Positions 54,433 to 63,111 of a stretch of 64,000 bases of DNA are shown piece by piece. Origin of the DNA: Steroidobacteraceae bacterium (GTDB lineage Bacteria > Pseudomonadota > Gammaproteobacteria > Steroidobacterales > Steroidobacteraceae). The stretch lies in contig JANWJS010000009.1 of assembly GCA_025451845.1 (NCBI GenBank), positions 1 to 64,000 of the forward strand, in the 5' to 3' direction. A program made the translations under genes and the position numbers. Position 1 is the stretch's first letter. Each line of letters begins with the position of its first letter. The notes below the pieces were generated by a model. The model ran no database searches and was not told where the DNA came from. It worked only from the letters and a program-made list of their open reading frames with translations.

Positions 54433-54917
54433 AACTCAAACTCGTGCGCGTCTCGGCGCAGCCGCCGGGCCGCCTGCGGCTCGAATGGGCAAACGGCAAC
54501 CAGAGCGACGTCGACCTCGGTGAATATCTGAAATCGACCGGTCACGAGCGATTACGCGATCCGATACTCTTTGCTCGAGCTCAGGTGGAAGAATGGGGTC
54601 ACGGTGTCGAGTGGCCCGACGCGGACATCGGGATTCCCGCCGACGCGCTCTACCGTCTGTCGAAGGAGCAGTCGGGCGCTGCCTTTCCCACAGCCGACTT
54701 CAACGCCTGGATGAAGCGCAATGCACTGTCTCTCACAGGTGCCGCCACGGCGCTGCATCTGACGCGCCGCACGATCATCTATTACAGCACGGGCGCAAAG
54801 CCGATCCCCCCGTATATCGGTCTCGCTTGCAAGGGCTGGGAAGTCACCCGTCGACCGCGCGCCAATGCGGCGCGCGCTGGAAGACCGCACGCTGTGCGTC
54901 GCAGCCGTACACGCTAA
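54429..54917 (+). CDS. DUF2442 plus helix-turn-helix protein, antitoxin-like
   Basis: A 162-residue protein. The N-terminal part (GRLRLEWANGNQSDVDLGEY, LRDPILFARAQVEEWGHGVE, IGIPADALYRLS) is DUF2442. The C-terminal part (NALSLTGAATALHLTRRTII, YYSTGAKPIPPYI) is an XRE-like DNA-binding region. Such proteins are the antitoxin or regulator half of small paired modules. GTG 54429, with GGAG upstream, fits; ATG 54399 is possible. The upstream 19-base palindrome suits autoregulation. Confidence 0.72.
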   Translation: MKLKLVRVSAQPPGRLRLEWANGNQSDVDLGEYLKSTGHERLRDPILFARAQVEEWGHGVEWPDADIGIPADALYRLSKEQSGAAFPTADFNAWMKRNALSLTGAATALHLTRRTIIYYSTGAKPIPPYIGLACKGWEVTRRPRANAARAGRPHAVRRSRTR

Positions 54918-54926
54918 AATCCGCCC

Positions 54927-55856
54927 GTGGCTATCCGACGCGCCTCCCTCTACCGCACCCTGCCCACCGGCCGGCAGATCGTGACCTACGGCCTGCCCCG
55001 CCGCCCCTGGCAGGACCTCTACCACCTCTTCATGACCATGAGCTGGCCGCGGCTCTTTGCGACCTACGGCAGCGTCTTCGCCCTTTTCAATCTCGTTTTC
55101 GCCGGGCTCTATTATTTTCAGGCCGGCGACGTTGCCAATCTCAATCCTGGCGGCTACTGGGGCCGGTTCTTCTTCAGCGTCGAGACACTGGCGACCGTCG
55201 GTTACGGCGACATGCATCCGCAGACGGTCTACGCGCACGTGATCGCCTCGGTCGAGATTTTCTTCGGCTTGATGGGCGTGGCGCTGATCACCGGGATGAT
55301 GTTCGCCCGCTTCTCACGCCCGACGGCGCGTATCCTCTTTGCCCGGCACGCCGTGGTCCGGCATTTCGACGGCCGTCCGACGCTCATGCTGCGCGCCGCC
55401 AACGAGCGGCAGAACGTCATCATGGAGGCCATGGCGCAACTGCGCCTGATTCGTGACGAGCACACGGTCGAAGGCTCCCGCATCCGGCGCATCTACGATC
55501 TGCCGCTGCGGCGCAGTGAGCAGCCGATGTTCGTTTTCGGCTGGACGCTCCTGCACGTCATCGACGAGGCCAGCCCCTTGTATGGCGCGACCGCTGAGAG
55601 CTTCGCCTCCGCGAAGGCGTATCTCCTGCTCACGATCGGCGGGACCGACGAGACAACAGGCCAGACGCTGATGTCGCGTCAGGAGTACGTCCCCGCGACG
55701 GTCCACTGGAATCACGCCTTTGTGGACATCTTCACCTCAGGCGAGGACGGTATCGATCGCTTCGACTACGCGAGATTCCACGATGTCGCGCCACTCGAGG
55801 AGCAGGAGCCGATCGACACAGCGCAGCCGGGCGGCCCGCAGGCTGTGAGCCATTAG
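54927..55856 (+). CDS. KirBac-type inward-rectifier potassium channel
   Basis: A 309-residue channel. Slide helix and first membrane helix at about residues 40-65 (FATYGSVFALFNLVFAGLYY), selectivity filter in LATVGYGDMHPQ, second helix at about 105-130 (ASVEIFFGLMGVALITGMMF). The cytoplasmic Kir domain follows (RPTLMLRAANERQNVIMEAM, DETTGQTLMSRQEYVPATVH). It passes K+ through the inner membrane. The start is a GTG at 54927, 9 bases after the preceding stop. No clear tie to the neighbours. Confidence 0.95.
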   Translation: MAIRRASLYRTLPTGRQIVTYGLPRRPWQDLYHLFMTMSWPRLFATYGSVFALFNLVFAGLYYFQAGDVANLNPGGYWGRFFFSVETLATVGYGDMHPQTVYAHVIASVEIFFGLMGVALITGMMFARFSRPTARILFARHAVVRHFDGRPTLMLRAANERQNVIMEAMAQLRLIRDEHTVEGSRIRRIYDLPLRRSEQPMFVFGWTLLHVIDEASPLYGATAESFASAKAYLLLTIGGTDETTGQTLMSRQEYVPATVHWNHAFVDIFTSGEDGIDRFDYARFHDVAPLEEQEPIDTAQPGGPQAVSH

Positions 55857-55885
55857 AAAAATGCGCCGAGGCGCCCCGGCGGCAT
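55857..55885 (-). terminator. Intrinsic terminator of the YbdK-like gene
   Basis: On the minus strand a GC-rich hairpin (ATGCCGCCG paired with CGGCGCAT around GGGCGCCT) runs into ATTTTTCTAA. It lies 11 bases past the YbdK stop and right at the end of the convergent kir gene. Confidence 0.68.
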
Positions 55886-55895
55886 CGCAGCGGAC

Positions 55896-57044
55896 TTATT
55901 CCGCATCCCAGTCGAGATTCGCGGTCGTCTCCTTCACGAGGAAATCGACTACGGCCTGCAGGGCTTCCCGCCCGCTCGCGCCCGCGGCGCGCGCCGCCTC
56001 GTAGATCTTGATCTGCCGGTGCGCGCTGGTCCCGCGCTGCAGCAGCGTCTCGAGATGCTCGAGCTCGCGCAGGCATCCCAGCTCGGCGGCGTCCTCCCGC
56101 GTCAGGGCGATCAGCTCGGCGACGAGCTGCGGAAAGGCGACGAGTTCCCCGCGCGCGAGGTCCAGCAGCTCTCCATCGACGCTGTAGCGCATGGCGCGCC
56201 AGCGATTCTCGGCAATCAGCATGTTGGGATAGATGCGCCAGCTGCGGTTCTGCCGCTTGAGCCGATAGAGCCGCCGTGCGAGCGACACGATGAGCGCCGC
56301 GAGGCACGCCGCATCCTCGATGCTGGTGCAGCTGTCCATGACCCGCACTTCGAGCGCCGGGAAGTGCGGGTTCGGGCGCAGGTCCCACCACATCTTGCTC
56401 GCATCCTCGATCACTCCGTTGCGGATGAGCATGTCGAGATTGCGCCGCAGCTCCGCGTGGCTCGCGAACCGCTCCGGTAGGCCGGTGCGCGGCAGAGAGT
56501 TGAAGAGCGTCATCCGAAACGACATCAGCCCCGTGCGCTCACCTTCCCAGAAGGGCGATGAGCACGAGAGCGCGAGCAGGTGCGGTACGAAGTACGACAG
56601 CTGGTTCATCAGATCGACGCGCAGGTCATCGTCGTCGATCCCCACGTGCACGTGCATCCCGCACACCATGAGGCGCCGCGCCGCCCCTTGCATCTCGTTG
56701 GCGAGCGCGAAGAACTGCTCGTGCTCCGTCGTGATCTGGCGGGTCGACTTGGCGAATGGGTGCGTGGAGGCCGCGATCGGCGCGCGCCCAAACCGCCCGG
56801 CCACCTCCGCGAGGAGGGTGCGTAACCGCGCGAGATCCGCCTTGGCCTCGGCAACGGACCGGCAGGGGCGCGTGCTCGCCTCGAGCTGACTGCGCAGGAA
56901 CCGTGGATTCAGCTGCCCGCCCGAGCGGCGGGTGCACTCCTCGAGGAGGGGTGGCGGCGGGTTCTCGTCGACATCGCGCGATTCGCGCTTGACGAGCAGG
57001 TATTCTTCTTCGATGCCGACCGAGAAGGGCGGTTCAGAGCTCAT
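55896..57044 (-). CDS. YbdK-type carboxylate-amine ligase (glutamate-cysteine ligase 2 family)
   Basis: A 382-residue GCS2-family enzyme: SVGIEEEYLLV with acidic metal ligands at the start, SQLEASTRPCRSVAEAKADL, VCGMHVHVGIDDDD with the catalytic His/metal site, RPNPHFPALEVRVMDSC and AENRWRAMRYSVDG. Relatives join an amino acid carboxylate to an amine with ATP and have weak glutamate-cysteine ligase activity; the real product is unknown. ATG 57044 matches the conserved N-terminus. Confidence 0.93.
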   Translation of the reverse strand: MSSEPPFSVGIEEEYLLVKRESRDVDENPPPPLLEECTRRSGGQLNPRFLRSQLEASTRPCRSVAEAKADLARLRTLLAEVAGRFGRAPIAASTHPFAKSTRQITTEHEQFFALANEMQGAARRLMVCGMHVHVGIDDDDLRVDLMNQLSYFVPHLLALSCSSPFWEGERTGLMSFRMTLFNSLPRTGLPERFASHAELRRNLDMLIRNGVIEDASKMWWDLRPNPHFPALEVRVMDSCTSIEDAACLAALIVSLARRLYRLKRQNRSWRIYPNMLIAENRWRAMRYSVDGELLDLARGELVAFPQLVAELIALTREDAAELGCLRELEHLETLLQRGTSAHRQIKIYEAARAAGASGREALQAVVDFLVKETTANLDWDAE

Positions 57045-57137
57045 CACACTACGCTCCCGGGTAAGCCCCCAAGGCAAGTGTACAGGTTGCGGCCCCGGCG
57101 GGTAGATCGCGCAGGACGCCCGCGGTCAGCTCCCTGG

Positions 57138-60068
57138 CTAAAGGGACAACCTCTCGATCGGCTCCGGCCGCGCCAGGAAGAAGCCCTGCGCGTAATCGAC
57201 TCCGATGCGATTGAGCTCATCGAGCACCGCCTGCGACTCGACACATTCCGCCACCGTCTCGATGCCGAGCGCCTTGCCCACCTTGCAGATGGCTTCCACC
57301 ATGCTGCGGTCCACCGCGTCATCGGCGACGTGGCTGATGAACTGGCCGTCGATCTTCAGGTAATCCACCGGCAGAGTCTTGAGGTACATGAAGGAGGAAA
57401 GACCGGTGCCGAAGTCATCCAGCGCGAATTTGCAGCCGCGCGCCTTGAGCTCGCGCATGACAAAGGTCGCATTGGACAGGTTGGTGACCGCGGCGGTCTC
57501 GGTGATCTCGAAGCAGAGCGCCTGCGCCAGGGTCGCATCGCCCACCTGCTGCAGCACGAAGTCGATGAACGACTGCTCGTTGAGCGAAGTGCCGGAGAGG
57601 TTGACCGCGAGCAGCGGCAACTGCGTTCCGGACTGCTCACGCGCTTGGCGCGTGCCGGCGTTCGCCGCCTGCAGCAGCTCCGAGCGGCGAGCCCATCCCT
57701 TCAGCCGCTCGATGGCCCGCTGCACGACCCAGCTGTCGATCACCGACATGACATTGTAGCGCTCCGCCGCGGGGATGAACTCGCCTGGGGACACCAGGCG
57801 CCCATCATCGTCCCGCAACCGCACCGTCAACTCGTGGAACGCCGTGGCGCCGCTGCGCGCGATCGGCCGGATCGGTTGGAAGAAGAGCTCCAGCCGGTTC
57901 TCCTCGGCAGCGCGCGTGACCCGCGCGACCCAGTGCATCTCGCGATGGCGCGGGTGGGAAATCCCATCCGCCTCATAGAGGTGTACGCGGTTGCGGCCCT
58001 CGTCCTTCGCCGCGTAGCACGCGATGTCGGCTGCGCTCATCACGTTCGCGACGCTCTCCGTCTCCGCCGTGATCTGAACGACGCCAACGCTTGCACCCAC
58101 GGAAAGCGTCGAGGCTCCCCAGACGAAACGGTAGTCTCGGATGGCCTGTCGCACACCCTCTGCGATCCGCGTCGACTGCTCCACGGTGCAACCTTCGAGC
58201 AGCACCCCAAACTCATCGCCGCCGAGCCGCGCGATCGTATCGGACGCGCGCACGCGCGCCTGCAGCAGGCCGGTGACGTCCCGCAGCAGTCTGTCGCCGG
58301 CCTGGTGTCCACAGGTGTCGTTCACGACTTTGAACTGATCCAGATCGATGTAGAGGAGCGCGTACGTGCCCTCGCCCCGCTGCGCGCTCAACACGGCCCC
58401 GTGCAGGCGGTTGTCGAACTCGCGCCGATTGATGAGGCCGGTCAGCGCATCGTGGCTCGCCTGGTAGGAAAGCGCCCGCTTCAGGCGCCGCTCCTTCGTC
58501 ACATCGTGGAACACGATGACAGCGCCGATCACCCTTCCCTGGCGATCGCAGATGGGCGCCGCGGACTCCTGGATGGCCACTTCGCTGCCGGAGCGGGTGA
58601 CGAGTACGGAGTGGTCGGCCGGCGCGCTGGCCTCACCGCCGCCCAGCACGCACAGCAACGGATCGTCGAGCGGCTCGCGGGTGATCTCGTTGACGAGGCG
58701 CAGCACCTCGCCGATGGGGCGGCCCCGTGCCTCCTCGAGCGTCCAGGCAGTTAGGCTCTCGGCGACAGGGTTGATGTACTCGATGCGCCCGTCGGCGTCA
58801 GTGCTGATAACCGCATCACCGATCGATTGGAGGGTCACTTGGGCACGCTCCTTCTCGGCGAATACGGCCTGCTCGGCGCGCTTGCGCTCGGTGATGTCGG
58901 CAATCGTGCCCTCGTAGTGCGTGATGCGCTGGGCCGCATCGCGTACCGCGCGCGCATTCTCGAGAATGACGACCTGCTCACCATCGCGCCGGCGCATCAA
59001 GAACTCCGCGCTTCGGATCTCCCCCTCCGACTCGACCTGCCGGATGAACTCAGCGCGGTCTGGCGGATTCCAGTAGAGCGTTGCAACGCTTGGCAGCGCG
59101 TACAGTTCCTCCGCGCTGCCGTAGCCCAAGATGGCGACAAAAGCCGGGTTGACCGACCGCAGCCGCCCGTCCCGGCTGCTCTGGTATACCCCCTCGATGA
59201 TGGTCTCGAACAGCCCGCGGTACTTCGCTTCGCTCGCGCGCAGCGCCTCCTCGGCCAGGCGGCGGGCAATCGCGATGCCGGCGAGCTGTGCGGCATGGCT
59301 CATGATGCGCAGCTCGCGCTGGCCCGGCAGCCCCGAGGTCGAATGGTACACCCCGAGTGCGCCCAGCAACTTGCCGTCGGTCGCCTTGATGGGCGTCGAC
59401 CAGGCGGCATTGAGCCCGCCCTCGAGCGCGTGCTCGCGCGGTCCCTCCCAGAAGGGATCCGTGCGGATGTCGGCCACCAGCACCTGCCGCCCGAGGTAGA
59501 CCGAAGCGGCGCAGGACCCGTTACGGATATCAACCGCGCACCGCTCCAGTGACGCGTGCAGCTTCCGCGGCAGCCGCGGTGCGACAAGGTAGGAGAAAGC
59601 GTGACCGTCCGCCGCCAGTACCGCGATGGAGGAGACCGTGCCGGCGCCCACCGACTCGATGAAGCCTGTGACCGACGCCAGGATCTCGGCCAGCGGCGCC
59701 GGCCCGTTGAGCTGCTCGAGCACGGCGCGCGCGGCGACTGCGACGCGCTCGGTGATTTCCGATTCCCTGGCGCGATGGGCCAGCTCCGCAGCCTCGTCCG
59801 CCATGAGGCGCATCGACTGCACGATGCCGCGCCGCTCCGCGTCCGTCGAATCGCATTGCACGCTCATGAGCTGCAGCAGCAGCCCGACATCCGGCACGTC
59901 CGCTCCTGACCTGAGCACCGCCTCTTTCAGCATGGTGCGCACCTGCGGATGCAGGTCATTCGGTCCGGGCAACGCGAATCCGGGCTCCGCGCGAATCAGC
60001 GTCGTCGTTCCCGTACTGGTATTCGACGCATCCTCAGGCGGCTGTAGGACTATCTGCGGCGTTGGCAT
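57138..60068 (-). CDS. GAF-PAS-PAS-GGDEF-EAL cyclic-di-GMP enzyme
   Basis: A 976-residue signalling protein with no membrane segment. GAF at about residues 110-260 (LPRKLHASLERCAVDIRNGS), PAS at 275-400 (YRGLFETIIEGVYQSSRDGR), second PAS at 405-520 (VTLQSIGDAVISTDADGRIE). GGDEF at 535-690 keeps the full ARLGGDEFGVLL and FKVVNDTCGHQAGDR. EAL at 710-970 has ELTVRL where EALLRL is usual, but keeps Asn in NLSGTS, Glu in FEITET, DDFGTG and the Lys in VDYLKIDGQFI. It probably makes and/or breaks cyclic-di-GMP. It starts 4 bases after the lipoprotein stop. Confidence 0.93.
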   Translation of the reverse strand: MPTPQIVLQPPEDASNTSTGTTTLIRAEPGFALPGPNDLHPQVRTMLKEAVLRSGADVPDVGLLLQLMSVQCDSTDAERRGIVQSMRLMADEAAELAHRARESEITERVAVAARAVLEQLNGPAPLAEILASVTGFIESVGAGTVSSIAVLAADGHAFSYLVAPRLPRKLHASLERCAVDIRNGSCAASVYLGRQVLVADIRTDPFWEGPREHALEGGLNAAWSTPIKATDGKLLGALGVYHSTSGLPGQRELRIMSHAAQLAGIAIARRLAEEALRASEAKYRGLFETIIEGVYQSSRDGRLRSVNPAFVAILGYGSAEELYALPSVATLYWNPPDRAEFIRQVESEGEIRSAEFLMRRRDGEQVVILENARAVRDAAQRITHYEGTIADITERKRAEQAVFAEKERAQVTLQSIGDAVISTDADGRIEYINPVAESLTAWTLEEARGRPIGEVLRLVNEITREPLDDPLLCVLGGGEASAPADHSVLVTRSGSEVAIQESAAPICDRQGRVIGAVIVFHDVTKERRLKRALSYQASHDALTGLINRREFDNRLHGAVLSAQRGEGTYALLYIDLDQFKVVNDTCGHQAGDRLLRDVTGLLQARVRASDTIARLGGDEFGVLLEGCTVEQSTRIAEGVRQAIRDYRFVWGASTLSVGASVGVVQITAETESVANVMSAADIACYAAKDEGRNRVHLYEADGISHPRHREMHWVARVTRAAEENRLELFFQPIRPIARSGATAFHELTVRLRDDDGRLVSPGEFIPAAERYNVMSVIDSWVVQRAIERLKGWARRSELLQAANAGTRQAREQSGTQLPLLAVNLSGTSLNEQSFIDFVLQQVGDATLAQALCFEITETAAVTNLSNATFVMRELKARGCKFALDDFGTGLSSFMYLKTLPVDYLKIDGQFISHVADDAVDRSMVEAICKVGKALGIETVAECVESQAVLDELNRIGVDYAQGFFLARPEPIERLSL

Positions 60069-60072
60069 AGGG

Positions 60073-60681
60073 TTATGGCTGGCTCGCCGCCGACTGGGCC
60101 GGCCCCTCCCCGGCGATGACCGGGATCGTGAAGGGCCACACCACCGAGTCGCCGGAGGAGGACACCACGGCCACGGCGGCAGTCAGGGTGAAGAGGCCCG
60201 CCTTGACGGGCCGAACGGTCACCGATCCAAAGATCGGCACCCCGCTCGCCGGCTTGATGGCCGCGAGCAGGGGACCGTGACTCACGACTTCCAGCCCGTT
60301 GAGGGCGCCGAAGGCGAGGCGGATGCTCTCGAGTCCCCCGACCTGCGGGACGATGGCGTAGTCGACCTCGTCGTCCCGGCTGACTTGCGGGCGGTCGCGG
60401 ATGGAGAAGCGGAGCTCGAACGGTGGCTGGGCGCCGCTGGGGCCGACGGCCTCGACCATGCCTGCCAGGGCCTTGGCGGTCGGATCCACCATCGGTTGCG
60501 CGTGCGCCTGGGATGGGGAATGCGCTCGGGCAGGTTGTGAGCCGCCGAAATAGCCGCAAGCGCTCAGAAGGCCCGCCAGGGCGGCCAGCGCCCCCCAGCG
60601 CAGGCCGGAAACTAGTCGGCCCGACCTCGGCCTCGTCCCCGCCGACGCAGGGACCGACACGCGCCAGGCGCGCATCGTCAT
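60073..60681 (-). CDS. Putative lipoprotein, unknown function
   Basis: A 202-residue protein with a lipobox LAGLLSAC after a hydrophobic stretch (LRWGALAALAGLLSAC), so it should be lipid-anchored. The mature part (PPFELRFSIRDRPQVSRDDE, VDYAIVPQVGGLES, VRPVKAGLFTLTAAVAVVS) may be a beta-sandwich. Two nearby ATGs (60714, 60681) are possible; I prefer 60681. It is directly upstream of the cyclic-di-GMP gene, 4 bases apart, suggesting a coupled surface-signal role. Confidence 0.78.
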   Translation of the reverse strand: MTMRAWRVSVPASAGTRPRSGRLVSGLRWGALAALAGLLSACGYFGGSQPARAHSPSQAHAQPMVDPTAKALAGMVEAVGPSGAQPPFELRFSIRDRPQVSRDDEVDYAIVPQVGGLESIRLAFGALNGLEVVSHGPLLAAIKPASGVPIFGSVTVRPVKAGLFTLTAAVAVVSSSGDSVVWPFTIPVIAGEGPAQSAASQP

Positions 60682-60776
60682 GAACCGCTCCCGACGATTC
60701 GTTATTCTTCGCATCCGCTTAGATTCCGCGCAAAAAAGCGTCAGACCGGGCCTTTATTCGGCGCATCCATACGCCT

Positions 60777-60805
60777 CGGCCCTGCGGGCCCGTCCGGCAG
60801 GGCCG
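60777..60805. repeat. Strong GC hairpin between SrkA and the lipoprotein gene
   Basis: CGGCCCTGC at 60777-60785 and GCAGGGCCG at 60797-60805, a perfect 9-base stem with an 11-base loop. It sits past the srkA terminator and may add to it or lie in the leader of the lipoprotein mRNA. Confidence 0.5.
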
Positions 60806-60810
60806 GGCGC

Positions 60811-60836
60811 CAAAAATCCGCTCCCCTGGATTTTTT
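60811..60836 (-). terminator. Intrinsic terminator of srkA, possibly bidirectional
   Basis: AAAAATCC at 60812-60819 and GGATTTTT at 60828-60835, 8-base loop, T run on both strands. It lies about 60 bases past the srkA stop. Confidence 0.6.
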
Positions 60837-60897
60837 GACAATAGCGCGGCGCGGGGGGAGCCCGCACGTAAATCGGTGAGTTTTCGTGACTGCACGC

Positions 60898-61920
60898 TCA
60901 CAACCCGGCGAGGAGCGGCGGCTCGTCGATCGCCGCCATCTGCTCTCGCAGGTCGCCCAGATACCCCTCCCAGTACCGGCTCTCCCCGAACCATGGGAAA
61001 GCCCTCGGGAAGGCCGGGTCGGGCCATCTGAGGCACACCCAGGCGGCATGGTGGAGCATGCGCAGGCCCCTCAGCGGCTCGATCAGCCTGACCTCCCGGA
61101 AGTCGAAATCGGCGAACTGCTGGTAGCCCGAGAGGAGCGCCGCCCATTGCGCCTGCTGATCGGCGGGGGGGCCTGAGAGCAGCATCCAGAGATCCTGGAT
61201 GCGCGGGCCCATCGCGCAATCATCGAGATCGACGAAAATCGGGCCGTGCTCGTTCCAGAGGAGGTTGCCGAGGTGGCAGTCGCCGTGCAGCCGCAGGCGC
61301 CCGACGGGGCCGAGTTCCCCGTAGACGCGCTGGATGCGCTCCAAGAGATGCCCGCTCACCCTCTCGTACTGCTCTCGCAGTGCCTCGGGCAGCAGGTCAG
61401 CCTGCAGCACGACCTCGCGGGCTTGCAGCCCCAAGCGCTCGATGCCGATTTGCGGCCGCCGCTCGAAGGGCCGCAGCGCGCCCACCTGATGCATTCGGGC
61501 GAGCGAGCGACCGAGGAGCTCCCGGGCTTGCGGCGCGTCGAGCTCCGGAGCGGCGCCGCGCAGGTAGGGGAAGGCTGCGAAGCGGAATTCCCGATGCCGA
61601 AACAGGGTCTGGCCTGCAATGTCCACCGGCGCCGCAACCGGCAGCTCGGCGGCGGCGAGCTCGGCCGTGAAGCGGTGCTCCTCCAGGATCTGCGCATCTT
61701 CCCAGCGGGCCGGGCGATAGAACTTGAGAATGAGCATCCCCTCGGGGCTGCCCAGCTGGTACACCCGGTTTTCGTAGCTGTTCAGGGCGAAGAGGCGTCC
61801 GTCGGGGTCGAGGCCCACGGAGCTCGCGGCGTCGAGCACCCTCTCCGGGGAGAGCCCGGCGAAGGGAGTTTCTTCCCGCGATAAAGGCGTCACGTGGCGG
61901 CTATGGCTTTTGTTTATCAT
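60898..61920 (-). CDS. srkA: SrkA/YihE-like stress response kinase
   Basis: A 340-residue phosphotransferase-fold kinase. Seen: SPERVLDAASSVGLDPDGRL at the start, MLILKFYRPARW with the ATP-binding Lys, catalytic LRLHGDCHLGNLLW (HGDxxxxN), and the metal-binding FVDLDDCAMGPRIQDLW. SrkA protects Gram-negative cells from death under stress by an unknown target. ATG 61920 gives the expected N-terminus; the frame is open to 62283 but that part lies under galE. Confidence 0.93.
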   Translation of the reverse strand: MINKSHSRHVTPLSREETPFAGLSPERVLDAASSVGLDPDGRLFALNSYENRVYQLGSPEGMLILKFYRPARWEDAQILEEHRFTAELAAAELPVAAPVDIAGQTLFRHREFRFAAFPYLRGAAPELDAPQARELLGRSLARMHQVGALRPFERRPQIGIERLGLQAREVVLQADLLPEALREQYERVSGHLLERIQRVYGELGPVGRLRLHGDCHLGNLLWNEHGPIFVDLDDCAMGPRIQDLWMLLSGPPADQQAQWAALLSGYQQFADFDFREVRLIEPLRGLRMLHHAAWVCLRWPDPAFPRAFPWFGESRYWEGYLGDLREQMAAIDEPPLLAGL

Positions 61921-61971
61921 CGCCCGCTGGTTTGGCTCCCACCCACCCTTTGAAGCGTACCGCCATTCTGC

Positions 61972-62964
61972 ATGAAACAGGCCACCATCCTCGTGACCGG
62001 CGGCGCCGGCTATATCGGCAGCCACGTCATACTTCAGCTTCGCGCGCGCGGTGAGCGCGTCGTCGTACTCGACGATCTGTCGCGAGGGTTTCGGCAGGCG
62101 GTACTCGACACGCCGCTCGTCCTCGGCGAGGTAGGCGATCGCCAGACGGTGCTGAAGGTCCTGCGCGAGCATGGCGTCGACACCGTCATGCACTTCGCCG
62201 CCTACACCATCGTGCCGGAATCGGTGCGCGAGCCCCTGAAGTACTACGGCAACAACACCTGCTCCACCCGCGTGCTCCTCCAATGCTGCCTGGAGGCTGG
62301 CGTGAAGCAGTTCGTCTTCTCGTCTACGGCAGCAGTCTATGGGATTCCGGCGGACGGAGTGGCGGCGGAGAGCACCCCTACGGCCCCCATCAACGCCTAT
62401 GGGACCTCAAAGCTGATGTCGGAATGGATGCTGCGCGACGTGTCCGCGGCGTCTGATCTAAAGCACGTGGCCCTGCGCTACTTCAACGTCGCGGGCTCTG
62501 ACTCCCAATGCCGCGTCGGACAGGCCACGCCGAAGGCGACCCTACTGGTGAAGGTAGCCTGCGAGGCAGCCCTCGGCAAGCGCCCGCATATATCGATTTT
62601 CGGTACCGATTACCCCACGCCGGACGGCACCGGGGTCCGGGACTACATCCACGTGGAGGACCTGGCGACCGCCCATCTCAACGCGCTCGATTACCTGCGC
62701 GCCGGCGGCGGCTCTACCGTTCTCAATGTGGGCTACGGCCACGGTTACAGCGTGCGCGAGGTCCTGCAAAGCGTCGAGCGGGTGGCAGGCGAGCGCCTCA
62801 AGGTCGTCGAGGAGCCCCGCCGGGCCGGCGATCCGCCGGCGCTGGTGGCACGCGCCGACCGCATCCGCCAGGAGATCGGGTGGAAGCCCCGCCTCGATGA
62901 CCTGGACACCATCGTGCGCACGTCCCTCGCCTGGGAAAAGCGGTTGCTGCAAGAACCATGGTAA
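61972..62964 (+). CDS. galE: UDP-glucose 4-epimerase GalE
   Basis: A 330-residue extended short-chain dehydrogenase: NAD motif TGGAGYIGSH, VLDDLSRGF, Ser in FSSTAAVYG and the catalytic YxxxK in NAYGTSKLMSEW; later LRYFNVAGSD, GVRDYIHVEDLA and RRAGDPPALVA. It interconverts UDP-glucose and UDP-galactose for polysaccharide synthesis or galactose use. Galactose released by GH35 could enter here, though no other Leloir gene is present. Divergent from srkA with a 51-base gap. Confidence 0.95.
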   Translation: MKQATILVTGGAGYIGSHVILQLRARGERVVVLDDLSRGFRQAVLDTPLVLGEVGDRQTVLKVLREHGVDTVMHFAAYTIVPESVREPLKYYGNNTCSTRVLLQCCLEAGVKQFVFSSTAAVYGIPADGVAAESTPTAPINAYGTSKLMSEWMLRDVSAASDLKHVALRYFNVAGSDSQCRVGQATPKATLLVKVACEAALGKRPHISIFGTDYPTPDGTGVRDYIHVEDLATAHLNALDYLRAGGGSTVLNVGYGHGYSVREVLQSVERVAGERLKVVEEPRRAGDPPALVARADRIRQEIGWKPRLDDLDTIVRTSLAWEKRLLQEPW

Positions 62965-62997
62965 GGCACTCTCGAGCGTCAACTGACCAGCGACTCG

Positions 62998-63023
62998 GCG
63001 GGCCGGAGCCGCCTTCGGCCCGC
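62998..63023 (+). terminator. Hairpin after galE
   Basis: GCGGGCCG and CGGCCCGC, 8-base perfect stem with a 10-base loop, 33 bases past the galE stop. No T run, so termination is uncertain. Confidence 0.35.
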
Positions 63024-63111
63024 GGAGCCGCCAGCGCCATCGGGCGCGCTCGCCCCAATGGCGCAAGCCAATCGGGGCCAATTTGGGCCAATTGACATAG
63101 AATCCCTGAAA

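Noticed and set aside
63092-63103. TTGACATAGAAT before the right-edge kinase as a promoter
   Set aside because: The TTGACA is too close to the ATG to act as a -35 for this start; TAGAAT as -10 lacks a clear -35.
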